This document shows positions 6,885 to 15,850 of a DNA stretch of 64,000 nucleotides, piece by piece. Positions within the stretch are counted from its first letter, which is position 1; each line of letters opens with the position of its first letter. Both the position numbers and the translations under genes were made by a program. The notes under the pieces were generated by a model, which was not told the origin of the DNA, made no database searches, and saw nothing but the letters and a program-made list of their open reading frames with translations. This DNA is from Novosphingobium rosa NBRC 15208. Its GTDB lineage: Bacteria > Pseudomonadota > Alphaproteobacteria > Sphingomonadales > Sphingomonadaceae. The DNA is taken from contig NZ_BCZE01000040.1 in the NCBI RefSeq assembly GCF_001598555.1, positions 1 to 64,000 of the forward strand, written 5' to 3'.

Positions 6885-9451
6885 CCCGTCACCAATTGTC
6901 TGGCCATCAGATGATGGAGCGCGGCAAAGGCGCCGCCGCTGGGAGCCGGTTCCAGGCTGGCCGCTGCTTCAAGGCGCGGTGGCTGCCAGCGCCACACCAC
7001 CGGAGCGGGCGGCCCGGAGACGGCGTCTCCCAACACGCGCGGCATGATGGCGCGGAAACCGGCGAGCCGCAGCAGATGGGCATAGGCCTTGGTGCTCAGC
7101 CCCATGCGCAGGGCGGGAGCGGGATCGAGCATAAAAGGACGATTCCGGGCAGCGACGCGGCGGCCATGGGCTTCGCGCAGCAGGGCTTCGGCGCGGTCGA
7201 TGCGCAGGGCCTGAGGGCCCAGCAGGCGATAGCCCGGCACGCTACCCTTGCGCGGCGCGGGAATCAGCATCGGCATGGACTCGATTCCGGCGCGGCCATG
7301 CAGCGCAGCCCATGCTGACTGCGCGCTGGCCTTCAGCATGGCGGGCACAAAAAGATCGAGCGCCCCTGCCTTCACCCCCAGATGCCGCAACCTCTCACGC
7401 TGGGCCCTGTCCAGCCGTTCGATGCCGGAACCGGCGCGGGCGATCATGCCGCCTGCTTCGACCAGCCGGATCAGCAAGGCGCGCAACTCCGGCCCGGCCT
7501 GCGCTTCAAGGCTGGCCGCTTCCAGTCGCGCCAGCGGGGCCAGTGGCTTGAGGCGTTCCCCCAGCCAGCCCTGCAAGGCCTCGACCAGCGTATGCCGTTC
7601 CGCCGAGGGCATGGGATCGAGCAAAGCGGCAGGGGCCAGATGCGGCGCAAGCAGACGCCGCGTGACCGAGAGCTTTGCCAGCGCTTCACCCTCCCAGAGG
7701 ATCGCGCTGTTCTCGAACTTCAGGCTGGTCTCTTCGCCTGCCGTGATTTTGGCGGTGAGGTCCCGCGCCCGCCCGGCGATCAGCGCGGGCAGATGCTTTT
7801 CGGCGGCGGCCAGCAGCAGCTTGCGGTCGGCCAGGCGCGTGGTGGGATCGACGCGGAAGCGGAAACCGGCCAGCGTGCCGATGGCTTCTTCCTCCACCAA
7901 CACCGTGTCGCCCTCCAGACGCACCGGCAAAAGCCCCGCATCCGGCCCCAGCTTCTTCATCAGCACGGCGGTGCGGCGGTTGACGAAACGCTCGGTCAAA
8001 CGGCCATGCAAGGCGTCGGAAAGGCGGGCCTCCACGGCGCGGGCGCGCTCGGCCATCTCCTCCTGAGCCAGCACCCAGTCGCGGCGCTGGCAGATGTAGG
8101 ACCAGCTGCGCACGGCGGCGATGCGGCCCTGCAGCGTGTCGATGTCGCCGCTGGTGTTGTCGAGCTGAGCGATGGCGCGCGGGGCGTGATCGCTGGCCAA
8201 AGGCCCATGCGCCAGCTCCTGCCACAGGCGCTCCACGAAGCGGGCATGGGTTTCTGCCCCCTGCTGCCGGAAATCGGGCAGGCGGCACACATCCCAGAAG
8301 CGACGCAGCATGCCCGGCGATTTCAGCGTATCGGTGACAGCCGAGTCCTCCGCAAGCCGCTTCAACACCGCCAGATCGATGGCCTGAGGGGCGGGAATCA
8401 GCTCGATACGTTCGGGAGGCGCCTCCAGATCGGCGATCAGCGTGGCCAGAGAGTCGAAACGCGGCTCGGCCTCGCGCCAGAACAGGCGGGCGATCGGTGG
8501 GAAGCGATGCTCCTCGATGGCGTAGATTTCTTCATCGGCGAATTCGGCCTCATGCGCCCCGCCTGCTAATGTGCCGAAGGTGCCATCGCGCTGATGCCGC
8601 CCCGCGCGCCCGGCGATCTGCGCCATTTCCGCCGGAGTCAGCCGCCGCTGCCGCACGCCGTCAAACTTTGACAGCCCGGCAAAGGCGACATGGGTGATAT
8701 CCAGATTGAGGCCCATGCCGATGGCATCGGTCGCCACCAGATAATCGACCTCTCCGGCCTGATAGAGCGCCACCTGCCGGTTGCGCGTCTCGGGGCTGAG
8801 CGCGCCCATCACCACCGCGGCCCCGCCGCGAAACCGGCGCAGCATTTCGGCCACGGCATAGACCTGCTCGGCACTGAAGGCGACAATCGCGCTGCGCGGC
8901 GGAATGCGCGACAGCTTCTTCGCCCCGGCATAACTCAGCGTGGAAAAGCGCGGGCGGCTGACGATTTCCACCCCGGGCACCAGCGCCTTGATGAGAGGCT
9001 CCATCGTGGCGGCGCCCAGGAACATCGTCTCCTCACGCCCGCGCGCATGCAGCAGGCGGTCGGTGAAGATATGGCCGCGTTCCCGGTCGGCGCAGAGTTG
9101 AATCTCGTCCAGCCCCACAAAGGCGACATCGCGCCCCACCGGCATCGCTTCCATCGTGCAGAGCAGCCAGCGGGCGTTTTTCGGCTCGATCCGCTCCTCG
9201 CCGGTGATCAGCGCGACCTGGTCGGGCCCCTTGATCGCCACCACCTTCTCGTAAACTTCCCGCGCCAGCAGACGCAGAGGAAAGCCCATCATGCCGGAGG
9301 AATGCGCGCAAAGCCTCTCAATCGCGAGGTGAGTCTTGCCCGTGTTGGTGGGGCCAAGCACCGCCTTCACACGGGATTGACCGGTGTCGCGGGCCGGTGA
9401 TGTGCCGAGGCCGCGAAAGGGAGCAGGGGAGTGCTTCGCCATGTCTTCCAT
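6881..9451 (-). CDS. Suv3-like DEAD/DEAH-box RNA helicase
   Basis: An 856-residue helicase resembling mitochondrial Suv3. Motif I is GPTNTGKTHLAIERL near the N-terminus, motif II is GLDEIQLCADRERGH (DEIQ), and motif VI is QIAGRAGRHQRDGTFG. A long helical C-terminal region follows. ATG 9451 (MEDMAKHSPAPF) is chosen, with 9442 the alternative; the frame runs on to 9760 only because it reads through a repeat element. First gene of the helicase-S4-fdxA unit. Confidence 0.9.
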   Translation of the reverse strand: MEDMAKHSPAPFRGLGTSPARDTGQSRVKAVLGPTNTGKTHLAIERLCAHSSGMMGFPLRLLAREVYEKVVAIKGPDQVALITGEERIEPKNARWLLCTMEAMPVGRDVAFVGLDEIQLCADRERGHIFTDRLLHARGREETMFLGAATMEPLIKALVPGVEIVSRPRFSTLSYAGAKKLSRIPPRSAIVAFSAEQVYAVAEMLRRFRGGAAVVMGALSPETRNRQVALYQAGEVDYLVATDAIGMGLNLDITHVAFAGLSKFDGVRQRRLTPAEMAQIAGRAGRHQRDGTFGTLAGGAHEAEFADEEIYAIEEHRFPPIARLFWREAEPRFDSLATLIADLEAPPERIELIPAPQAIDLAVLKRLAEDSAVTDTLKSPGMLRRFWDVCRLPDFRQQGAETHARFVERLWQELAHGPLASDHAPRAIAQLDNTSGDIDTLQGRIAAVRSWSYICQRRDWVLAQEEMAERARAVEARLSDALHGRLTERFVNRRTAVLMKKLGPDAGLLPVRLEGDTVLVEEEAIGTLAGFRFRVDPTTRLADRKLLLAAAEKHLPALIAGRARDLTAKITAGEETSLKFENSAILWEGEALAKLSVTRRLLAPHLAPAALLDPMPSAERHTLVEALQGWLGERLKPLAPLARLEAASLEAQAGPELRALLIRLVEAGGMIARAGSGIERLDRAQRERLRHLGVKAGALDLFVPAMLKASAQSAWAALHGRAGIESMPMLIPAPRKGSVPGYRLLGPQALRIDRAEALLREAHGRRVAARNRPFMLDPAPALRMGLSTKAYAHLLRLAGFRAIMPRVLGDAVSGPPAPVVWRWQPPRLEAAASLEPAPSGGAFAALHHLMARQLVTG

Positions 9452-9863
9452 AAGATGGCAGTGCAGGAGGCAGGCGACAAGGGATGGAGGCAGTTTTTCA
9501 CAGGGAAGTAAGGCGAAGAGAGAGAATGCGAGGGTCATAACCCTCGCGCTCCCTTTAGTGTCTACGTTGCGCATCGGGTTCGGCCTTGCGCTTGGCTTGC
9601 CGCGCCGCAGGCAGGAATGAAGGCCTGCGGCGCGGCGAGGTAAAGCGCTTGGATCGTGTGCCACCGCCGCTTCGCCGGAAGACGTTCCGGGAGCGCGAGG
9701 GTGTAACACCCTCGCATCTTCCTCTTCCAAATTCCTTCGCTTTAACTCGTCCTTATCCATTGATTAACCCAACTCATGCAGGGCTAAAGCGGCATCACGC
9801 ACACAGGCAGACGAAGTGTACGCATTCCGCCATAGCGACGATTTGCAAGCCCCCGGCGGAGCC
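9452..9863. other. 412-bp divergent gap with repeat copy 3
   Basis: The gap between the divergent helicase and M23 genes. It holds repeat copy 3 (9528-9715) and, on the M23 side, a short non-repeat stretch (9716-9863) that must contain the M23 promoter. The helicase promoter must lie in the roughly 75 bp between its start and the repeat, or inside the repeat. Confidence 0.6.
9528..9715 (+). repeat. Intergenic repeat element copy 3 (orientation A)
   Basis: A 188-bp copy and the only one placed upstream of both neighbours. The hairpins are at 9528-9547 and 9695-9715. Left inner end is GCTCCCTTTAGTGTCTACG then TTGCGCATCGGGTTCGGCC. The centre is GCCGCAGGC-aggaatgaag-GCCTGCGGC. Right inner end is GGAAGACGTTCCGGGAGC. 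Confidence 0.92.
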
Positions 9864-11318
9864 ATGCCCGCCACTGCGGCTGAATCATCGCAAGGCCTGT
9901 GGCTGCGCTTTCTGACTCATTACCGCAAACTCGATATCGCCCATGATCTGGCCGAGGACATCGGCACGCCGCGCTGGTGGCGAGGGATGGGCGTGCTGGC
10001 CACCGCCATCGCATGTGCCCTCACCTTGGCGCCGGGCCATGCCCGGTTCGAGGCTGCGATGGCGATGCCGCTGGATGCCACTGCCACGAACGAATGGCGC
10101 AGCCAGACCTTGCGTCCCATGGCGCTGGGCGCGGAGAAGGGCCAGCGCATGGCCCCGACCCGTGCCGTCACGCCCATCGCCGCCGTGCCGGAACGCCCGA
10201 GCATCTCGTTGGTGGCGACTCTGGCGCAGGGGGATTCGCTGGGGCGGATGCTGGAACGAGCCGGGGTTGGCGCGGCGGATGGCGCGCAGGCGCTGTCTCT
10301 GATCGCCTCGACCATGCCGCCGGAGGAGATCGCCCCCGGCACGCGCTTCGATATCACTTTGGGCAAGGCATCGGCCCCCGGTCAGCCGCGCCCGCTGGAC
10401 AAGCTCGATTTCCGGGCTCGGATGGATCTCGATCTGGCCGTCAGCCGGGGCGCGGGCGGGTTGGCTCTGGGCAGCCACGCCATCGCGGTGGACACCACGC
10501 CGCTGCGCATTCGCGGTCCTGTCGGTCCTGGCCTTTATCACGCCGCACGGGCTGCAGGCGCGCCGATGAAGGCCATCGAGCAATTCCTCCACGCCATCGA
10601 CGCGCATTTTAGCCTCGACGAAGTGGCGCCGGGCGACACCTTCGACATGATCGTCGGCTACAAGCGCTCCGCCCGTGGCGAGACCGAAGTGGGCGATCTG
10701 CTCTACGCCGGCATCGAGCATGACGGCAAACCGCGCACGCAATTGTTGCGCTGGAGCGGTGCGCATGACTCAGGCGATGCGCAATTCTTTGACGCCCAGG
10801 CCATGACCGAACAGCGGACGTCCAACGCGCTGATCATGCCGGTGGCGGGCGCGCGGATCACCTCCAGCTTCGGCATGCGCTATCACCCGATTCTGGGCTT
10901 TTCACGCATGCACTCCGGCACCGATCTGGCCGTGCCATGGGGCTCGCCGATCTATGCGGTGGCCGATGCGCTGGTCACCTACGCAGGCTGGCGCGGCGGC
11001 TATGGCAATTACGTGAAGCTGGAGCATGGCGGCGCTCTGGCCACCGGTTACGGCCATATGAGCCGCTTTGTCGTCTCGCCGGGCATGCGCGTGCGGGCCG
11101 GGCAGGTGATTGGCTATGTGGGCAGCACGGGCATGTCGACCGGCGCGCATCTGCATTACGAGGTGTTCCGCGATGGCGCCTCGGTCGATCCCATGTCGAT
11201 GCATTTCACGGTGCGGGCGGGCGTGGACAAGGCCGAGATGGATGCCTTCAGGGCGAAGTTGGCGCGCATTTTGACGGTGAAGCCCGGAGCGGCCTTGCAG
11301 AGGTTTTCAGGGAAGTAG
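9864..11318 (+). CDS. M23 family metallopeptidase (membrane-anchored)
   Basis: A 484-residue peptidoglycan endopeptidase-like protein. It has one membrane segment near the N-terminus (WWRGMGVLATAIACALTLA), a central OapA/LysM-like region, and a C-terminal M23 domain with zinc ligands in MHSGTDLA (HxxxD) and HLHYEV (HxH). ATG 9864 is preceded by CGGCGGAG; a GTG at 9816 in the same frame lacks a good site. It should act on the cell wall from the periplasmic side. Confidence 0.88.
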   Translation: MPATAAESSQGLWLRFLTHYRKLDIAHDLAEDIGTPRWWRGMGVLATAIACALTLAPGHARFEAAMAMPLDATATNEWRSQTLRPMALGAEKGQRMAPTRAVTPIAAVPERPSISLVATLAQGDSLGRMLERAGVGAADGAQALSLIASTMPPEEIAPGTRFDITLGKASAPGQPRPLDKLDFRARMDLDLAVSRGAGGLALGSHAIAVDTTPLRIRGPVGPGLYHAARAAGAPMKAIEQFLHAIDAHFSLDEVAPGDTFDMIVGYKRSARGETEVGDLLYAGIEHDGKPRTQLLRWSGAHDSGDAQFFDAQAMTEQRTSNALIMPVAGARITSSFGMRYHPILGFSRMHSGTDLAVPWGSPIYAVADALVTYAGWRGGYGNYVKLEHGGALATGYGHMSRFVVSPGMRVRAGQVIGYVGSTGMSTGAHLHYEVFRDGASVDPMSMHFTVRAGVDKAEMDAFRAKLARILTVKPGAALQRFSGK

Positions 11319-11332
11319 GAAGAAAGGAAGAT

Positions 11333-11557
11333 GCGAGGGCCATTGCCCTCGCGCTCCCGGAACGTCTTCCGACGCAAGGGCAGTGGTACCCAATCCATGC
11401 GCTCAGGCTCCCCACCTGCAGGCGCCGCAGGCAATGAATCTCATGATCTATGGGCAGTGCAGGCGATCCAAAGCCTACGGCGCAGCGGCGTTGCTCTATG
11501 GCCGAACCCGATGCGCAAGGCAGACAGTAAAGGGAGCGCGAGGGTCATGACCCTCGC
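11333..11557 (-). repeat. Intergenic repeat element copy 4 (orientation B)
   Basis: A 225-bp copy in the reverse orientation. After the left hairpin it begins GCTCCCGGAACGTCTTCCG. It ends GGCCGAACCCGATGCGCAA ... AGTAAAGGGAGC plus the second hairpin, GCGAGGGTCATGACCCTCGC, a perfect 20-bp palindrome. It lies between convergent genes (M23 peptidase and erpA). Confidence 0.92.
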
Positions 11558-11573
11558 ATCTATCCTTCCTTCT

Positions 11574-11915
11574 TCAAACCGCGAAGGAAGACCCGCACCC
11601 GCATCCGGCGACCGCGTTGGGGTTCTCGACCTTGAAGGCCGCCCCGCCCAGCGATTCAACGTAGTCAACCACGCAGCCTGACACCAGATCAAGGCTCGCC
11701 GGATCGACCACCAGAGTCACGCCATCGGTTTCCGTCACCGAGTCCTCGGCGTCGGGTGCGTCGGCCAGGCCGAAGCGGTACTGGAAACCGGAGCAGCCCC
11801 CGCCTTCCACAGACAAGCGCAGAATTGCCGGCTTGGCCTGCTTGGTGGCGATGAACGCCACACGCGCGGCTGCCGAGGGGCTGAGGGTGAGGGGGACTGC
11901 GGTCATGTCTTCCAT
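11574..11915 (-). CDS. erpA: Iron-sulfur cluster insertion protein ErpA (A-type carrier)
   Basis: A 113-residue HesB/IscA-type Fe-S carrier. The three ligand cysteines lie in GGGCSGFQY (about residue 41) and in GCGCGSSF near the C-terminus (CxC). It should deliver clusters to apoproteins. A second A-type protein (SufA-like) is encoded in the suf operon at 43403, so this copy is probably the ErpA-like one. The assignment between A-type subfamilies is inference. Confidence 0.9.
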   Translation of the reverse strand: MEDMTAVPLTLSPSAAARVAFIATKQAKPAILRLSVEGGGCSGFQYRFGLADAPDAEDSVTETDGVTLVVDPASLDLVSGCVVDYVESLGGAAFKVENPNAVAGCGCGSSFAV

Positions 11916-11956
11916 GTAGGCATGGCGAGCCCGCCTCGCAAGGCGGGCTCGCCGTT

Positions 11957-12388
11957 TCAGGCCGTCTGGATGTAGTCGCGCATGGCTTGGGCCTCGCTTT
12001 GAATCCGCTCGATGCGGTATTTCACGAGGTCGCCGATGGAAACGAAGGCCACCATCCGCCCGGCTTTCAGCACGGGAAGGTGGCGGATGCGCCGCATCGT
12101 CATCAGCTCCAGCGCTTCGAGAGCGCCGGTGGAAGGCTCTACAGTGATGGCCGGTGAGGTCATCACCTGCCCGACGAGTTTGTCGAGCATGGAGGGACCA
12201 TGGGCCCGCAGTTGGTGGATGACATCGCGTTCGGAGAAGATTCCGGCGATGGCGTTGCCATCCATCACCGGCAGAGCGCCGATGCGTTGCGAAGCGAGCA
12301 GATCGACAGCTTCCTGGACAGGCGTAGTGATAGAAACATGGATGATGGGGCGATCTTTGTGCCCTTCAATGAGACGCGCAATCGTCAC
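11957..12388 (-). CDS. Tandem CBS-domain protein
   Basis: A 143-residue protein made of two CBS motifs. The first is around residues 15-60 (VQEAVDLLASQRIGALPVMD, then GIFSERDVI). The second is around 80-130 (ALELMTMRRIRHLPVLKAGR, then VSIGDLVKYRI). Such stand-alone pairs bind adenosyl ligands and regulate partners; no partner is evident from the neighbours. The length is normal for this class. Confidence 0.92.
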   Translation of the reverse strand: MTIARLIEGHKDRPIIHVSITTPVQEAVDLLASQRIGALPVMDGNAIAGIFSERDVIHQLRAHGPSMLDKLVGQVMTSPAITVEPSTGALEALELMTMRRIRHLPVLKAGRMVAFVSIGDLVKYRIERIQSEAQAMRDYIQTA

Positions 12389-12537
12389 GGCGACTCTCCC
12401 TGTTTATCTTTTGGGACCCTGACTATGACATGAGTCGCAGGGCTTGGCGAGGGGGCCGTTTATGGGGCGTGGCGGGGGTGCGATGGCGTGTGTGAAATCC
12501 GATTGCCATCACCCTTGGGCAGGCGCATGACGCGGGG

Positions 12538-12858
12538 ATGACGCGGCCTTCCTCACCCTTGGACGATCCGGCGACGGCGGTGGCGATCTGGGCGCGTTTC
12601 CGGCGGCTGATGCGCTGGATGTTCCTGATCACGCTGGCCACGGTGATTGGCGCGCTCTCCGTGCTGTATAGGCAGGAGGGGCGGGTCTCGATCCATTTCT
12701 ACATCGCGGTGGCGGTGGGCGTGTCTTTCGCGATGCTGCTCACGTCCGGGCTGATGGGGCTGGTGTTTCTGTCCAACGCCAGCGGGCATGATGCCGCCGT
12801 GGCCAAGCCTGATGAAGCGGAGGGGGATCAGCCGCCCGAAGAGGGCCGCAACCGGTAA
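12538..12858 (+). CDS. Small two-helix membrane protein
   Basis: A 106-residue protein with two hydrophobic helices (about residues 28-44 and 55-78) joined by a short loop (YRQEGRVSIHF) and an acidic C-terminal tail (DEAEGDQPPEEGR). No family recognised. Its last 31 bp overlap the end of the convergent ferredoxin gene. The start at ATG 12538 has a purine-rich GCGGGG just upstream. Confidence 0.7.
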   Translation: MTRPSSPLDDPATAVAIWARFRRLMRWMFLITLATVIGALSVLYRQEGRVSIHFYIAVAVGVSFAMLLTSGLMGLVFLSNASGHDAAVAKPDEAEGDQPPEEGRNR

Positions 12859-13211
12859 TCCTCCACCGGCACGCCGCCGATCAGATGCTCCTGAATGATC
12901 CGCTCCAGCACCTCTTCGGTGCAGGAGTGATACCACACGCCATCGGGCCAGACGACGGCGACCGGCCCGGCAAAACAGATCTTCAGGCAATCGGCCTTGC
13001 TGCGGTGGATGCCTTTTTCAGGCAGGCCCAACTGCTTGGCGCGCTTTTTCAGATAGGACCACGCTGCGCTGCCCACCGCGTGGGAGCAGCATTCGCCCTT
13101 CTGCGGCTCGGCGCAGAGGAAGATATGGCGGTTGATGCCGCCGGGCGTTTCCGGATCATGCGCGACCTTGTGAAGCGCGCGCGCGGCCAGAGCCAGCTCA
13201 TCCTTGCTCAT
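12828..13211 (-). CDS. Thioredoxin-like (2Fe-2S) ferredoxin-domain protein
   Basis: A 127-residue protein of the thioredoxin-like [2Fe-2S] ferredoxin family. Probable ligands are the cysteines in HIFLCAEPQKGECC, SKADCLKICFAGP and WYHSCTEEV. A (2Fe-2S) ferredoxin gene next to popZ is common in sphingomonads as far as I recall. Redox partner unknown. It overlaps the convergent small membrane protein gene by 31 bp. Confidence 0.87.
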   Translation of the reverse strand: MSKDELALAARALHKVAHDPETPGGINRHIFLCAEPQKGECCSHAVGSAAWSYLKKRAKQLGLPEKGIHRSKADCLKICFAGPVAVVWPDGVWYHSCTEEVLERIIQEHLIGGVPVEDYRLRPSSGG

Positions 13212-13224
13212 GGCCGTTGCCAGA

Positions 13225-13707
13225 TCAGAGCTTCTTGCCGACGATGCGGGCGATTTCCTCGGCCACCAGGCGTTCCACCATGGCGGGCAGATTCGCGTCC
13301 AGCCAGGCCGACAGCGCCGGGCGCAGCAAATCGCGGGTCAGCCCTTCAAGCGAGGTTTCGCCGCTGCGCACGATCTGCGGCTGGGCGGCGGGCTGGGCCA
13401 TCATCGCCAGAGCGGCCAGCGATTCGCGCATCGAGGAGCGGACATGATCCTGCACCAGCGATTCGACCGAAACCTCATCGGCCTCCTCGGCGTCCACATC
13501 GTCGAGGAAGCGCGCGCTGGCGGCCAGATCGAGCACATCATCCTCATCATCGATCAGCGGTTGCTGCGCCACCGGGGCAGCGGCGGGGGGAGGAACCACG
13601 GTGTCGGCGCGGCTGCGGCGCGTGTCACCGGCGCGCGTATCATGCGCGATCACCTTCTTGATCGATTCCAGAATTTCCTCGACCGAAGGTTCGCCCGGCT
13701 GGCGCAT
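13225..13707 (-). CDS. popZ: PopZ-like polar organizing protein (DUF2497)
   Basis: A 160-residue protein with the PopZ layout. A short N-terminal helix is EPSVEEILESIKKVI. A long acidic, proline-containing disordered middle follows (DDEDDVLDL, DAEEADEV). The C-terminal oligomerisation block is LRPALSAWLDANLPAMVERLVAEEIARI (residues about 128-155). PopZ anchors ParB-parS at the cell pole in Caulobacter. Whether this protein does so here is inference, but two parS-like sites occur in the same window. Confidence 0.88.
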   Translation of the reverse strand: MRQPGEPSVEEILESIKKVIAHDTRAGDTRRSRADTVVPPPAAAPVAQQPLIDDEDDVLDLAASARFLDDVDAEEADEVSVESLVQDHVRSSMRESLAALAMMAQPAAQPQIVRSGETSLEGLTRDLLRPALSAWLDANLPAMVERLVAEEIARIVGKKL

Positions 13708-13755
13708 CGCACAAAACTCCCCAAGCGGCTGGCCGGAGAGGTGGCGAGCCGAATC

Positions 13756-15213
13756 TCAGGGAATTGAACCTGTCTGGGCCGGCGTGTCAACGGTGCGGGT
13801 GGCGGTTGGCCCCATTTTGGGGTCTGTCGCCCAATCCCACAGCGTGCCCTTCACGCGCTTGTAATGGGCGTCCGGATCGTAGATCGCGTCCTGCTCGAAG
13901 CCCAGATCGCGCGCCTGCGCCCGGCCCATCGTCACCAGCAGGTTGAAGCCCGCCACATAGGCGTTGCGCCGCGCCGTCACCAGCGTGACCTGCGCGTTGA
14001 CCAGCTCCTGCTCGGCATTGAGGATGTCGAGCACGGTGCGGTTGCCCACGGTGTTTTCCGCGCGCACGCCTTCAAGGCTGAGCTGCGCGGCATCCACGGC
14101 GGTCTGGCTGCTGGTGATCACATCATTGGCCGCCGCCCATGTCGCCCAGGCCGAGCGGGCATTGGCGATCACCTGCCGCTCGGTGCCGATGGCGGTTTCC
14201 GCCGCCTGATCCTCCCGCGCCTGCGCCTGCCTCACCTGCGCTGCGGGGCGGCCGCCCTGAAACAGCGGGATACGGGCGCGGATGCCTACATCGGCGGCGG
14301 TGTAGCGCTGGGGCACGCTGCCCGAGACAAAGCCGATATAGCTGAGCGAACCGAGGTAATCGGTATAGTTCCCATCGGCGAAGAGGCTGACCGTGGGCAT
14401 GCGGCTGGCCTTGGCCGAGGAGACATCATGCCCCGCCGCCGTCACTCGCTGGCGCGAGGCGGAGAGATCGGGGTTGTTGTCCAGCGCATAGCCCACCGCC
14501 TCTTCCACCGTGGCGGGCAGATCGGGCAGGGGCGGGGGCGAGTCCAGCACGCCCGCCGGCTCGCCGATCACCTGGATATAGGTCTCGCGCGCGGAGACCA
14601 GATTGGCCTCGGCGGTGCGCAGATTGCCGCGCGCCACCGCCAAGCGGCTCTGCGACTGGGCGACATCGGTGCGGGTGAGGTCGCCGATCTGGAACCGGTC
14701 CGAGGTCATCGACAGATCGAATTCCAGCGTCTGCACCTGCGCCTTGTTCAGCCGCACGATGGCCTCGGTGCGCATCACATCGAGATAGGCGGCCACGGTC
14801 TGGGCGAAAACCGTGCCCTCGGTGGAGCGCAGATCGTCCTTGCCCGCGCCCACGCGGATCTTCGCGGCGGTGAGGGCATGGCGCACCCCGCCGCCGGAAT
14901 AGACCGGCACGTTCAGCGTGGTGCTGGCCCCCAGCATGCGCGGCAGATCGGTGCCCGAGACCGGGCTCTGGCGGACAAATTCGGTTTCGGTGACGGTGGT
15001 GATCAGGCTGGGCAAGCCGTCGGCGCGGGCGATCGGCACATTTTCATCGATGGCGCGCTGCCCGGCGCGGGCGGCGGCAAGCGTGGGATTGCTGCGATAG
15101 GCGGCGCCCAGCGCGCCGCGCAGATCGTCAGCCGCCGCAGGGAAGGCCGGGAAGAGAGCGCCGATGGTGAGCCAACCGGCCAGCAGTCGTGATACGCGCT
15201 CTCTTCCAGTCAC
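13756..15213 (-). CDS. tolC: TolC family outer-membrane efflux protein
   Basis: A 485-residue outer-membrane channel. The signal peptide is residues 1-28 (…GALFPAFPAAADD). Two repeats of the TolC helical hairpin/strand unit follow, with typical phrases such as DVAQSQSRLAVARGNL, NTVGNRTVLDILNAEQELVNAQV and the C-terminal AYVAGFNLLVTMG. The start is GTG 15213, directly adjoining the pcm stop (TGAGTG), so the two genes are translationally coupled. It provides the outer-membrane exit for type I and RND systems, none of which is encoded nearby. Confidence 0.93.
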   Translation of the reverse strand: MTGRERVSRLLAGWLTIGALFPAFPAAADDLRGALGAAYRSNPTLAAARAGQRAIDENVPIARADGLPSLITTVTETEFVRQSPVSGTDLPRMLGASTTLNVPVYSGGGVRHALTAAKIRVGAGKDDLRSTEGTVFAQTVAAYLDVMRTEAIVRLNKAQVQTLEFDLSMTSDRFQIGDLTRTDVAQSQSRLAVARGNLRTAEANLVSARETYIQVIGEPAGVLDSPPPLPDLPATVEEAVGYALDNNPDLSASRQRVTAAGHDVSSAKASRMPTVSLFADGNYTDYLGSLSYIGFVSGSVPQRYTAADVGIRARIPLFQGGRPAAQVRQAQAREDQAAETAIGTERQVIANARSAWATWAAANDVITSSQTAVDAAQLSLEGVRAENTVGNRTVLDILNAEQELVNAQVTLVTARRNAYVAGFNLLVTMGRAQARDLGFEQDAIYDPDAHYKRVKGTLWDWATDPKMGPTATRTVDTPAQTGSIP

Positions 15214-15834
15214 TCAGAAACTCCAGCGTTTGGGCGCGGCGAATTCGGGCAGCAGCGGAACATTGTCGTCCGCCACGGGGTCGAAAGCCACGGCTTCGGC
15301 ATGCTTGGTGCCGCGCACGATGCGCGTCATCACCTTGTTGACCTGACCCGTGATGATGCGGCCACCGGCGCTCAGCGCCAGAGTCAGCGCTTCGGGCAGG
15401 GCCTCGATGGCGCCGTCGATCACGATCAGCGAATAGGGCGAATTGGGCAGGCCATTGTCGATCTCGGCGGCGTCGACGATGGTCAGCGTGCCGACCAGCG
15501 GGCGCAGCACTTCGGCGAAATAGTTGCTGCCGTTGCTCACGATCAGCGCATTGTCATCGCTGGTGGGCGCGGCGGCGGCCAGCATCTTGCCATGCACGGT
15601 GGGGGCAGGCAGGAAACGGCCATTGCCCAGCGGCAGAGCGCGGTCGATGTAGGCGGCGTCGCGCAGGGCCTCGGGCACGAAATCCTCGCGGGCGACGCGG
15701 GCCATGGCGCCCAGTACATAGGGCTCGTTCACCCCGCTGGTGCGCAGCTGGCTGTCGATCATGGCGCGACGGGCCGAGCCTGGCGCGGCACCCGACACTG
15801 CGGCAACGGCGGTGGTGTATTGCGTGGTGGTCAT
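15214..15834 (-). CDS. pcm: Protein-L-isoaspartate O-methyltransferase family protein
   Basis: A 206-residue protein of the isoaspartyl methyltransferase family (MIDSQLRTSGVNEPYVLGAM, then REDFVPEALRDAAYIDRALPLG). The usual SAM-binding GxGxG motif is weakly preserved (IVSNGSNYFAEVLRPL), so it may be a divergent or inactive member; this variant is common upstream of tolC in sphingomonads. ATG 15834 follows GGGGAAACGC. The frame continues upstream to 16125 without family similarity. Confidence 0.85.
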   Translation of the reverse strand: MTTTQYTTAVAAVSGAAPGSARRAMIDSQLRTSGVNEPYVLGAMARVAREDFVPEALRDAAYIDRALPLGNGRFLPAPTVHGKMLAAAAPTSDDNALIVSNGSNYFAEVLRPLVGTLTIVDAAEIDNGLPNSPYSLIVIDGAIEALPEALTLALSAGGRIITGQVNKVMTRIVRGTKHAEAVAFDPVADDNVPLLPEFAAPKRWSF

Positions 15835-15850
15835 CTGCGTTTCCCCGGGC

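Noticed and set aside
9442..9760. Long N-terminal extension of the Suv3-like helicase
   Set aside because: The extra residues are translated repeat copy 3; the same peptide pattern recurs wherever a copy is read in frame. Start at 9451 fits the helicase family.
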